A stretch of 64,000 nucleotides of DNA from SIG440 sp045648175 (GTDB lineage Bacteria > Bacillota > Clostridia > Monoglobales > Monoglobaceae). Positions 50,193-58,077 of this stretch are shown here, in pieces. The position numbers and the translations under genes are program-made. The notes under the pieces were generated by a model that was given only the letters and a program-made list of their open reading frames with translations, did no database searches and was not told the DNA's origin. The stretch is from NCBI GenBank assembly GCA_045648175.1, contig JAZRNN010000013.1, positions 34,697 to 98,696 of the forward strand, written 5' to 3'. Positions within the stretch are counted from its first letter, which is position 1, and each line of letters begins with the position of its first letter.

Positions 50193-51086
50193 ATGGATAT
50201 ATTAAAGAATTGCAACTTATGTCCAAGAAAATGCGGCACAGACCGCACAAAGTCGGTTGGCTTTTGTGGCGCAGGCGATAAAGTAAAAGTGGCAAGAGCA
50301 GCCCTGCATTTTTGGGAAGAACCGTGCATTAGCGGAACTCAAGGGTCGGGCACGGTGTTCTTCAGCGGTTGCAACCTTGCCTGCAGATACTGTCAGAATT
50401 ATGACATAAGCATTGGTGGCTTTGGCAAAGAAATAACAGTTGAGCGACTGGGCGATATTTTCCTTGAACTACAGGAAAAGGGTGCTCACAATATTAATCT
50501 GGTTACACCAACACCATACCTTCCGCAGATTAAGATGGCAATTGACCTTGTGTGTGATAAAATGAATATTCCATTTGTGGCTAATGTCGGCGGCTATGAA
50601 AAGCCTGAAATGATAAAGGGGTTAAAGGGATATATTGATATTTTTCTTACAGATGTAAAATACAAATTACCTGAAATTTCAAAGAATTACAGCTCAGCCC
50701 CCGACTATTTTGAGTTTGCAATGGATGCGCTAGAAGAAATGATTGAAATCTGCGGCACACCGAAGTTTGACTCAGAGGGAATTATGCAATCGGGTGTAAT
50801 AGTAAGACATCTGGTAATCCCCGGATGCCGAAAGGATTCAATTGAAATTTTGCAGAGCCTTGCAGATAGATTTGGCATAGAGAGTTTTATTCTTAGTTTA
50901 ATGAGCCAATATACTCCCAATGGTCATTTACAAGACTATCCCGAGATAAATCGTCGCACCACCGCTTTTGAATATAATTCGATTATTGATGCGGCACTTA
51001 ACCTAGGGTTTAATAATGCTTATATGCAGGAAAAATCAAGTGCAAAGGCAGAATATACACCCCCGTTTGATTTAACAGGGATATAA
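50193..51086 (+). CDS. Radical SAM protein, PflA-related (COG1313 type)
   Basis: 297 residues. The radical SAM cluster motif CNLACRYCQN (CxxxCxxC) is near residue 60, and an extra N-terminal cysteine set CNLCPRKCGTDR...GFCGAG precedes it, a pattern of putative pyruvate formate-lyase-activating-like proteins whose target is unknown. VTPTPYLPQI and IDIFLTDVKYK are conserved in this subgroup. No glycyl radical enzyme gene is adjacent. GGAG site 8 bases before ATG. Confidence 0.82.
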   Translation: MDILKNCNLCPRKCGTDRTKSVGFCGAGDKVKVARAALHFWEEPCISGTQGSGTVFFSGCNLACRYCQNYDISIGGFGKEITVERLGDIFLELQEKGAHNINLVTPTPYLPQIKMAIDLVCDKMNIPFVANVGGYEKPEMIKGLKGYIDIFLTDVKYKLPEISKNYSSAPDYFEFAMDALEEMIEICGTPKFDSEGIMQSGVIVRHLVIPGCRKDSIEILQSLADRFGIESFILSLMSQYTPNGHLQDYPEINRRTTAFEYNSIIDAALNLGFNNAYMQEKSSAKAEYTPPFDLTGI

Positions 51087-51093
51087 AAACAGA

Positions 51094-52317
51094 TTATTTA
51101 ATTTTTTTAAAATATTCAATCAGTGATGACCTTGTGTTTGGGCATTTATCCTCAATAACCGCGTCAAGAAGTAAATTCAACGCTTCACCGATGTCGGCAC
51201 CTTTGAGGTTAAATTCTGATGCAAGGTCATTTCCGTCTACTGCAAGATTTTGAAGGTTGCAACAATCTTGATCGCTCAAAATTGCAGAGAAGATTCTTTT
51301 TGTCCTATTCAACTCGGACGGATTATCCAATTGTAAGAAACTTTTTAATTCCAAAATATCCTCCAGACTGTCTGCTCCGATATTACGTATAGTACGTCGG
51401 ATTGAAATTCTGTCGGAAGTTATTTTACGATATAGATTTGCCAGCAGAGTCTGTGTCTGACGCCGTGTTTTGTTATCGTATTTAAGGCGAACGAAAAATG
51501 TTTTTGCCAAACAAACTGCATCTGTATCGAACATCGTTGCCGTACAAAAAAGAAATGCCGCAACCCTCAGACTCAGCTTAGACGGAAGATGGCTGATACA
51601 TTCAAAGACAGAATAGTTAAGATTGTTTGACGGATAAATGCCGAAGAGCCTTTGAGATATAACCCTAAAATATTTTCCGACTACTGCAGAGGCATGGTCT
51701 GCACACAAGGTTTTATTAAGCTCGGCACAAATGCGTTCTGCAGCAATGTTTTTAAGCAAATGACTGTACTTATATAATGAATCTGAAGTTTCAGATTCTA
51801 TTTCAAATCCGAGAACTGACGAAAACCTTATTGCACGCATTATTCGCAAGGCATCTTCCGAAAAGCGTTGTGAAGGGTCGCCTACAGCACGGATAATTCC
51901 GGATTTAAGGTCAGCCATACCGCCATACGGGTCAATAATGCCAATCTCAGGATGATATGCAATGGCGTTTATGGTAAAATCACGGCGCTTTAAATCTTCA
52001 ACAATATCCTTTGAAAATGTAACATTTTCGGGGCGGCGACTGTCGGTGTAGTTTCCGTCAATGCGAAAAGTGGTGATTTCAAATGGGGTTTTGTCAATGA
52101 TGACAGTTACTGTTCCGTGTTTAATTCCTGTGGGAATTACAGTGTAATGGCTGAATATCTTTTGTATTTCATCGGGGGTGGCAGATGTTGCTATATCCCA
52201 GTCGCAAGGCGTTTTTTCCATAAGGATATCACGCACACAACCGCCAACAGTATATGCTTCAAATCCACAGGTGTTGATTTTAGATATGATTTTGTGCGCC
52301 GCCTTGGGAATAATCAC
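51094..52317 (-). CDS. cca: CCA tRNA nucleotidyltransferase / poly(A) polymerase family
   Basis: 407 residues. YTVGGCVRDILMEKTPCDWD carries the GG and DxD catalytic motifs, RRDFTINAIAY and EDALRIMRAIRF are the class II CCA/PAP motifs, and a C-terminal helical region follows. Adds or repairs the 3' CCA of tRNAs; the five tRNA genes in this window already encode CCA, so a repair role or action on other tRNAs is likely. Overlaps the upstream gene by 4 bases (ATGA-type coupling). Confidence 0.93.
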   Translation of the reverse strand: MIIPKAAHKIISKINTCGFEAYTVGGCVRDILMEKTPCDWDIATSATPDEIQKIFSHYTVIPTGIKHGTVTVIIDKTPFEITTFRIDGNYTDSRRPENVTFSKDIVEDLKRRDFTINAIAYHPEIGIIDPYGGMADLKSGIIRAVGDPSQRFSEDALRIMRAIRFSSVLGFEIESETSDSLYKYSHLLKNIAAERICAELNKTLCADHASAVVGKYFRVISQRLFGIYPSNNLNYSVFECISHLPSKLSLRVAAFLFCTATMFDTDAVCLAKTFFVRLKYDNKTRRQTQTLLANLYRKITSDRISIRRTIRNIGADSLEDILELKSFLQLDNPSELNRTKRIFSAILSDQDCCNLQNLAVDGNDLASEFNLKGADIGEALNLLLDAVIEDKCPNTRSSLIEYFKKIK

Positions 52318-53135
52318 AGCTCGGCTCCCTCCTTCAGTCTGGCTTTAATTTCACAGATAAGATCGGCAAAAATCTCTTCATAAAGCGAATATGTAGGGAT
52401 ATATCGTGCAAGTGATTTTGCTTTTCGGCTGTGCTCCTGCGTTGGTTTTGGCAGAGAAATATCATATCTGTTGCCACTTTTAAGTGCTTTATATGTCAGT
52501 GTTCCGTTAAGTTCGCGTGCAGAATAAAGTGCAGCTTTTAAAGAGAGTGCCATAATCGAGTCAACAGGGTCATCAAAATAGTTAATATAGTCATCTTCAT
52601 CCCAAAGGGCGGATTGTACTATTTGTGAGTTTATGTTGTGGTTGTTATCCCGAAGATGAAATACAATCGAATTTTGCGTTTCGGTTATATACAGTGTAAA
52701 TTTTGTCCCTTTGAAATTATGCTTTTCGGCACTGCGAAAACAGATGTATAAAAGATTAAGAAACATAAATTCAAATTTGGTTTTGTCAATTTGCATAGGC
52801 ACAGGGCGTAAAAGCTTTGAATAGCAATCTGCTGAAATATCAATATATCCCGCGACTGTTTTAGTGAAGGTGTCAGTAAGCTCTGAAAGAAGGTCAAACG
52901 GGTCAAAATCTTCAATTGCACTCAGTACACCTTGTGATTTAAAAATATATTCAAGAAGATTGCACATTTTATTCATTTGAAAATTGCAGATGTCTGCTGC
53001 GTGCAGTTTGCGAAAGATAGCCGGAGGCATATTAAAAGTGCTTTTTATATCTTCAAGCGACTGGTGCGATACGGAAATCAGATTTTTAAACGTAGCAATC
53101 ATTGTAAGGTCAAAGTATGTATTGTTTTGTGTCAT
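52314..53135 (-). CDS. Degenerate histidine-kinase-like ATPase domain protein
   Basis: 273 residues, function not recognised. Residues about 15-65 resemble a dimerisation helix (LISVSHQSLEDIKSTFNM, where a phospho-acceptor His could be the one in VSHQS). Residues about 120-235 resemble a GHKL ATPase: KFEFMFLNLLYICFRSA looks like a worn N-box and ALYSARELNGTLTYKALKSG followed by YDISLP like the G2/beta end. The ATP-lid glycines are not obvious, so it may not bind ATP. A short C-terminal extension follows. It precedes and overlaps cca; no response regulator is adjacent. Confidence 0.55.
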   Translation of the reverse strand: MTQNNTYFDLTMIATFKNLISVSHQSLEDIKSTFNMPPAIFRKLHAADICNFQMNKMCNLLEYIFKSQGVLSAIEDFDPFDLLSELTDTFTKTVAGYIDISADCYSKLLRPVPMQIDKTKFEFMFLNLLYICFRSAEKHNFKGTKFTLYITETQNSIVFHLRDNNHNINSQIVQSALWDEDDYINYFDDPVDSIMALSLKAALYSARELNGTLTYKALKSGNRYDISLPKPTQEHSRKAKSLARYIPTYSLYEEIFADLICEIKARLKEGAEL

Positions 53136-53327
53136 TTCAAAATCTCCTGATGTTTTATTTTAAAATAATATACCACAAAATGGAAATTTCTTCAATAAAA
53201 TTTGCCAAAACTATTATAAAAATAAAAAATTTTTGACTTGAAGTTTGAGTAAACGAGAGTATAATAGAGGAATAAGGAGAAAAACAGACTTTGCTGATAG
53301 GTAAATTAATTTATTTCAAAAAAGGGG

Positions 53328-53356
53328 TTGACAAAATGAAAGATTGGTATTATAAT
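53328..53356 (+). promoter_or_regulatory. Sigma-A promoter of rplM-rpsI
   Basis: TTGACA, exactly 17 bp, TATAAT. A second possible promoter lies upstream (TTGAAG, 16 bp, TATAAT at 53238-53265). The rest of the gap 53136-53237 is AT-rich and shows nothing else. Confidence 0.88.
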
Positions 53357-53363
53357 AGACTAC

Positions 53364-53458
53364 GCTGCGTAAGAATGTGCGCAGACAAATAATAATTCAG
53401 ACAGACTGTGGGCAAATGCACACAGCGGTGAATGTGTTCATTTGCTCATAGTCTGAAG
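53364..53458 (+). ncRNA. Ribosomal protein L13 leader (candidate)
   Basis: Two hairpins in the rplM leader: CTGCG/CGCAG (53364-53384) and a long one, CAGACTGTGGGCAAATG / CATTTGCTCATAGTCTG (about 53403-53456), ending 10 bases before the ribosome binding site. L13 leaders with autoregulatory hairpins are known in Firmicutes; assignment here rests on position and structure, not on a covariance match. Confidence 0.6.
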
Positions 53459-53479
53459 GAAATTTAGGAGGAAATGAAA

Positions 53480-53917
53480 ATGTCAACTTATATGGCAAAA
53501 GCTAATGAGCTTGAAAAGAAGTGGTACATTATCGACGCTGCAGGCAAGCCCCTCGGTCGTGTTGCTGCAACTGCTGCTGCAATTCTCAGAGGTAAGCATC
53601 GTCCTGAGTTTACTCCCAATGTAAACTGTGGCGAATATGTTATCGTTATCAATGCTAAAGACGCTGTTCTTACAGGTAAGAAGCTTGATCAGAAGAAGTA
53701 TTACAGACACACAGGTTATATCGGCCACCTCAAGGAAGAATCATACAAAGATATGATGGCAAATAACCCCGTAAAGGCTATGGAACTTGCTATCTCTGGT
53801 ATGGTTCCCCACACAACATTGGGCAGACAGGCACTTAAGATGCTCAAGGTTTACGCTGATGCAAATCACAATCACGCTGCTCAGTCACCGGTTGAGTGGA
53901 CAGGCGAGATTAAATAA
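53480..53917 (+). CDS. rplM: 50S ribosomal protein L13
   Basis: 145 residues. KKWYIIDAAGKPLGRVAATA, NCGEYVIVINA and GMVPHTTLGRQALKMLKVY identify L13. Two ATGs are possible: 53474 lies 2 bases from AGGAGG and 53480 lies 8 bases from it, so the second is chosen. Operon with rpsI, 18 bases apart. Confidence 0.96.
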   Translation: MSTYMAKANELEKKWYIIDAAGKPLGRVAATAAAILRGKHRPEFTPNVNCGEYVIVINAKDAVLTGKKLDQKKYYRHTGYIGHLKEESYKDMMANNPVKAMELAISGMVPHTTLGRQALKMLKVYADANHNHAAQSPVEWTGEIK

Positions 53918-53935
53918 TAGAGGAGGTAGATATCA

Positions 53936-54334
53936 ATGGCAAATGCAGTTCAGTATTACGGAACAGGTAGAAGAAAAGAATCTGTTGCCAGAGTAAGATT
54001 GGTTCCCGGCAACGGTACAATTACAATAAACAAAAGAGACATTGATGATTATTTCGGTCTCGAAACACTTAAGACAATCCTTCGTCAGCCCTTGGTTCTT
54101 ACAGGTACAATCGGCAAGTTCGATGTTCTTGTAAATGTTAAGGGCGGCGGCTTCACAGGTCAGGCTGGTGCTATCCGTCACGGTATCGCACGTGCTCTCC
54201 TTGAAGTTGACGCAGAAGCTTTCCGCGCAACTCTTAAGGCTGCAGGTTACCTCACTCGTGACCCCAGAATGAAGGAAAGAAAGAAGTACGGACTCAAGGC
54301 AGCAAGAAGAGCTCCACAGTTCTCAAAGAGATAA
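53936..54334 (+). CDS. rpsI: 30S ribosomal protein S9
   Basis: 132 residues. YYGTGRRKESVARVRLVPG at the start, GGGFTGQAGAIRHGIARAL and the C-terminal KKYGLKAARRAPQFSKR tail that reaches the P-site tRNA. Strong GAGGAGG site. Followed by a strong terminator. Confidence 0.97.
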   Translation: MANAVQYYGTGRRKESVARVRLVPGNGTITINKRDIDDYFGLETLKTILRQPLVLTGTIGKFDVLVNVKGGGFTGQAGAIRHGIARALLEVDAEAFRATLKAAGYLTRDPRMKERKKYGLKAARRAPQFSKR

Positions 54335-54351
54335 TTTCTTATTGCTTATCA

Positions 54352-54388
54352 AAATCCCACAACCGACAGGTTGTGGGATTTGTTTTTG
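54352..54388 (+). terminator. Terminator of rplM-rpsI, convergent
   Basis: AAATCCCACAACC / GGTTGTGGGATTT, loop GACA, T-rich on both sides; also ends the minus-strand GTPase-NYN gene. Confidence 0.92.
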
Positions 54389-54395
54389 TAGTACT

Positions 54396-56993
54396 TTATT
54401 TTTTATTACTTTTGGTTATCTTTATTTCAGTAAGAGGCTGATGCTCCGAAAGATTTTGCATTATATCATTTAATTTTTCTTCGGCTAGCTCGATATCCTT
54501 TAAAAATTCATTGGCAGATATTCTAAATGCACCGTCACCAAAGATAATAACCTGCTCTAAACGGTCGGAAGTAGCAACCTTGACGGTATAATTTTTTTTG
54601 CTGATATCCCTTGCGGTACGCTCGATATAGGTATCGGCGGTTTCGGCTTCTTTGGTGTATACAACGTCTAAGTTGCCCACTCTCTCATAGCTCCCAAGAC
54701 CGCCTTTAACTTTGTATGCGTCAAAAACTATTATAATCTCACAACTGCGCATTTCTTTATAGCTTGAAAGTCGGGTTATAAGATAGTTTTTTGCAACATC
54801 CAAAGTTTCATTTGTGGCATTGTTTAAGTCAAACCAGGCAAACAGAATGTTATATCCATCGACCAACAGATATTCGCCCTTGGTTTCCTTTGGCGCTTTA
54901 TATTTTTTTGCAATAGCCTCGGGAAGCTTCTGAGATTTAAAGCTTGAGTGGGCTTTACGCTGAATTTTGCCGTAGGTTCGTTCAAAAATACGCATAAGCT
55001 CATTGTCATCGGCATAGTTTGAACTGCGCCTTGGCGCATTTTGAACTGCCGCAATTTCCTCCGCGGCTTTTTTTCGGGTGTCCTCGATGTGCATGTTGTT
55101 GTGAACTTCGTCCCACTTGACCACAAAACCTGCGCCATGGTTGCAGAAAACCGAATCGGGAGTGTTGTCCAAATCTTGTTCGGGGTCGTAGGCTATTTCT
55201 TCAACAATTTCAGCCTGATTTTTGCAGGGTTCATATCCTGCAGGCATACACTCCAAAATTCCCAGACCGTGAGTGTAGGCACGCACCTCGGCTGAATAGT
55301 TGCAAAGCCCCTGAACGGGCGCATACCCTTTGAGAATTGAGGTATCTTCGCGGTTTTCAGGAGGGGTAAACTTTCCGCCCATATTCTGAATATCGGTCAT
55401 TGCCCTGCCCAAAGCAGATGTGGGAAGGGTAAGGGTAAAGCTGTACCACGGCTCAAGAAGAACAGACTCTGCCTGCATAAGTCCCTGACGTACTGCCCGA
55501 TAGGTTGCCTGACGGAAATCACCGCCTTCGGTATGCTTTTTGTGGGCACGGCCTGCAACAAGGGTTATTTTTATATCTGTTATAGGTGCTCCTGTTAGCA
55601 CACCGAGATGAGTTTTTTCTTCAAGGTGGGTAAGGATAAGTCTTTGCCAGTTCTTGTCAAGGTCGTCGTCGCTGCACTTGCTGTCAAACACTATGCCACT
55701 GCCTGATTTGCCGGGCTCAAGTATGAGATGAACTTCCGCATAATGGCGAAGAGGCTCAAAGTGCCCGACACCAAGAACTGAATTTTGAATTGTTTCCTTA
55801 TATATAATACCACCCTGCTGAAATTCCACAGACATATCAAACCGGTCTTTAAGTACACACTTAAGAACCTCAGACTGCACTTCACCCATAAGTTGAATAT
55901 GAATTTCGCCAAGCTGTGGGTGCCATACGGTGCGAAGCAGAGGGTCTTCCTCCTGATACTTTTTAAGATTGCGAAGGGCGGTGTTGATATCATAACCGTC
56001 TTCAAGTTTGACTTTATATGAAAATACAGGCTCAAAGGTGAAGGAGGAATTATCACACTCTGCGCCAAGGCCCTGACCGGGGAATGAACTGATCAGCCCT
56101 GATACGGCACAAACTGTGCCCGGCAGAGCCTCCTGCTCGCTTTTATATTTTAATCCTGAATAAAATCGTATTTCGTTTATTTTTTCGTCATCGATAACGT
56201 CCTTAACCGTGAGTTTGCCACCTGTGATTTTAAGGTGTGTAAGGCGGTTGCCTCTTTCATCGGTTGAAATTTTAAAAACCTTTGCTCCAAAATTGTCGCA
56301 GCTTTTAGGTTGACGGGTGTATGTGTCAAGGGCGTCAAGGAGTTCGGCAACACCATCGGTTTTGAGTGCAGAGCCGAAATATATGGGAAACAACTTGCGT
56401 TTAGCAACGGCATCTGTAATTTTATCATTTGAGAACGTACCATTTTCAAAAAATTCGTTCATTAACCCCTCGCTGCACACTGCCAGAGACTCGGCTTCGT
56501 TTCCGCCATATGATAAAGCAGAATTAATGTCAATGCAGGCAGAACTGAGGGTATCTTTTATTTCAATCAGCAAACCTTCCTTATTTGCAACATCCATATC
56601 CATTTTATTTACAAAGATAAAGGTAGGAATATTATATTGCTTAAGAATCTTCCAAAGAGATGCGGTGTGGCTTTGTATGCCGTTGGATGCGCTAATAAGC
56701 AAAACGGCATAGTCAAGGACGCTGAGAGCCCTTTCAGTCTCGGCTGAAAAATCCACGTGTCCGGGAGTATCAAGCAAGGTAAAATCCGTTTCTCCGTAAG
56801 AAAATGTTGCCTGTTTGGAGAAAATCGTGATTCCCCTGCTGCGTTCTATTTCATTTGTGTCAAGAAAGGCATCCTTGCGGTCAACTCTGCCAAGAGTGCG
56901 TATTTCACCGGAAAGGTAGAGGATTGCCTCGGATAAAGTGGTTTTTCCCGAGTCAACGTGGGCAAGAACACCAATTGCTAATCTTTTTTTCAT
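54396..56993 (-). CDS. EF-G/TetM-like translation GTPase fused to a YacP/Rae1-type NYN endonuclease domain
   Basis: 865 residues. Residues 1-650 are a translational GTPase of the ribosomal-protection branch: LAHVDSGKTTLSEAILYLSG (G1), RSRGITIFSKQ (G2), DTPGHVDFSAE (G3), FVNKMDMD (G4), then domains II-V (GRAHKKHTEGGDFRQATYRA, LLEPWYSFTLTLP). The domain IV loop that in TetM carries the tetracycline-dislodging residues reads AHKKHTEGG instead. From about residue 708 a NYN/PIN-like domain begins: YLLVDGYNILFAWFDL, IIIVFDAYKVKG, TKEAETADTYIERTA and VKVATSDRLEQ keep the acidic residues (near 712, 758, 787, 810) of YacP/Rae1, a ribosome-dependent mRNA endonuclease. A linker with RRSSNYADDNELM joins them. 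ATG 56993 follows GTGGAG; own promoter. Confidence 0.9.
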   Translation of the reverse strand: MKKRLAIGVLAHVDSGKTTLSEAILYLSGEIRTLGRVDRKDAFLDTNEIERSRGITIFSKQATFSYGETDFTLLDTPGHVDFSAETERALSVLDYAVLLISASNGIQSHTASLWKILKQYNIPTFIFVNKMDMDVANKEGLLIEIKDTLSSACIDINSALSYGGNEAESLAVCSEGLMNEFFENGTFSNDKITDAVAKRKLFPIYFGSALKTDGVAELLDALDTYTRQPKSCDNFGAKVFKISTDERGNRLTHLKITGGKLTVKDVIDDEKINEIRFYSGLKYKSEQEALPGTVCAVSGLISSFPGQGLGAECDNSSFTFEPVFSYKVKLEDGYDINTALRNLKKYQEEDPLLRTVWHPQLGEIHIQLMGEVQSEVLKCVLKDRFDMSVEFQQGGIIYKETIQNSVLGVGHFEPLRHYAEVHLILEPGKSGSGIVFDSKCSDDDLDKNWQRLILTHLEEKTHLGVLTGAPITDIKITLVAGRAHKKHTEGGDFRQATYRAVRQGLMQAESVLLEPWYSFTLTLPTSALGRAMTDIQNMGGKFTPPENREDTSILKGYAPVQGLCNYSAEVRAYTHGLGILECMPAGYEPCKNQAEIVEEIAYDPEQDLDNTPDSVFCNHGAGFVVKWDEVHNNMHIEDTRKKAAEEIAAVQNAPRRSSNYADDNELMRIFERTYGKIQRKAHSSFKSQKLPEAIAKKYKAPKETKGEYLLVDGYNILFAWFDLNNATNETLDVAKNYLITRLSSYKEMRSCEIIIVFDAYKVKGGLGSYERVGNLDVVYTKEAETADTYIERTARDISKKNYTVKVATSDRLEQVIIFGDGAFRISANEFLKDIELAEEKLNDIMQNLSEHQPLTEIKITKSNKK

Positions 56994-57027
56994 AATTGTG
57001 CTCCACAATATATAGTTATTAAAATAC

Positions 57028-57056
57028 ATTATACCAATCTATATTTTGTATGTCAA
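57028..57056 (-). promoter_or_regulatory. Sigma-A promoter of the GTPase-NYN gene
   Basis: Minus strand TTGACA, exactly 17 bp, TATAAT: a full-consensus promoter with a short leader of about 28 nt. Confidence 0.85.
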
Positions 57057-57326
57057 TATCTGATTTGGAATACAAAATATATATAGAATTTGCTGAAATT
57101 ATTATAATTCTTAAAAAATTTTTGGGTGTAAAAATGCTCTAAGTGCCACGGTACAAGCCTTTGGGGATTGGAAAAAAATGGATGGCGAAAAATGTTATTT
57201 TTTAGTATTGACAATTATTGGGGGTTAATGTATAATAACAATATCTAGCGTTTGCAACAAAAAATAAAAACTATATATTGTGTTTTGGCAAAATGTGAAA
57301 ATTCAGGCAACGGGAGGGCAAAAGCA
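57057..57326 (+). other. Intergenic leader region before nrdG
   Basis: Contains the nrd promoter at 57208-57236 and an approximately 85-nt leader. The part 57057-57207 is AT-rich with no gene, no clear repeat and no recognisable NrdR box pair. Confidence 0.4.
57208..57236 (+). promoter_or_regulatory. Sigma-A promoter of nrdG-nrdD-trxB
   Basis: TTGACA, exactly 17 bp, TATAAT. Confidence 0.85.
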
Positions 57327-58022
57327 ATGAAAATTGGCGGACTTATGAAGTTGACACTGCTTGACTTTCCGGGATATGTTGCCTGCACGGTGTTTTTGGA
57401 AGGCTGCAACTTCAGGTGCCCTTTTTGTCACAATGCCGATATGGCGGAGTCAAAATCTCCTGACCGAATGCCGCAAGAAGAATTTTTTGAATTTTTGAAA
57501 AAGCGTCAAGGCATTTTAGATGGAGTTTGTGTGTCGGGCGGCGAGCCCTTAATGTCAGATGAAATTTTTGATTTCCTTAAAAAGATTAAGGATATGGGGT
57601 ATAAGGTTAAGCTGGATACCAACGGCAGTTTCCCAAAAAAACTGAAGAAGGCTGTAGAATCGGGATTGTGTGACTATGTTGCCATGGATATTAAAAATGC
57701 CCCGGCAAAATACGGGCAGACCTCGGGCAATGAAAAGATTACCTTTGATGCCGTAAATGAAAGTATAGAATTTTTAAAAAATGCGGACATTTCTCATGAA
57801 TTCAGGACAACTGTGGTTAAAAATTTTCACACAAAGGACGATGTTGCAGAAATTGCAAAAATTATCGGGGCAGATGAAAAATATTTCATTCAGCAGTTTC
57901 ATGACGGAGAAACCGTTTTAATGGGAGGACTTCAGGAATTTGATACCGAGGAGATAAAGATTTTACTTGCCGCGGCAAAGGAGTATGCTCCCAAAACATG
58001 CGTGCGAGGAGCAGATTTGTAG
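57327..58022 (+). CDS. nrdG: Anaerobic ribonucleotide reductase activating enzyme (radical SAM)
   Basis: 231 residues. LTLLDFPGYVACTVFLEG and the cluster motif CNFRCPFCHN (CxxxCxxC near residue 25) with VSGGEPLM. Generates the glycyl radical on NrdD, the next gene, 55 bases downstream. The C-terminal half is longer than minimal NrdG proteins and resembles the YjjW/NrdG2-type activases found with NrdD in Clostridia. ATG 57327 is supported by GGGAGG 9 bases upstream. Confidence 0.9.
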   Translation: MKIGGLMKLTLLDFPGYVACTVFLEGCNFRCPFCHNADMAESKSPDRMPQEEFFEFLKKRQGILDGVCVSGGEPLMSDEIFDFLKKIKDMGYKVKLDTNGSFPKKLKKAVESGLCDYVAMDIKNAPAKYGQTSGNEKITFDAVNESIEFLKNADISHEFRTTVVKNFHTKDDVAEIAKIIGADEKYFIQQFHDGETVLMGGLQEFDTEEIKILLAAAKEYAPKTCVRGADL

Positions 58023-58077
58023 ATGATGGGCCAAAAGTCTTTTAAAATAACACGATAAAATAAAAGGAGAGAGAACG

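Noticed and set aside
54396..56993. Tetracycline resistance gene (tetM/tetW/tetO type)
   Set aside because: The GTPase part is of that branch, but the domain IV loop that dislodges the drug is different and the protein has a nuclease domain. A chromosomal housekeeping or rescue role is more likely.
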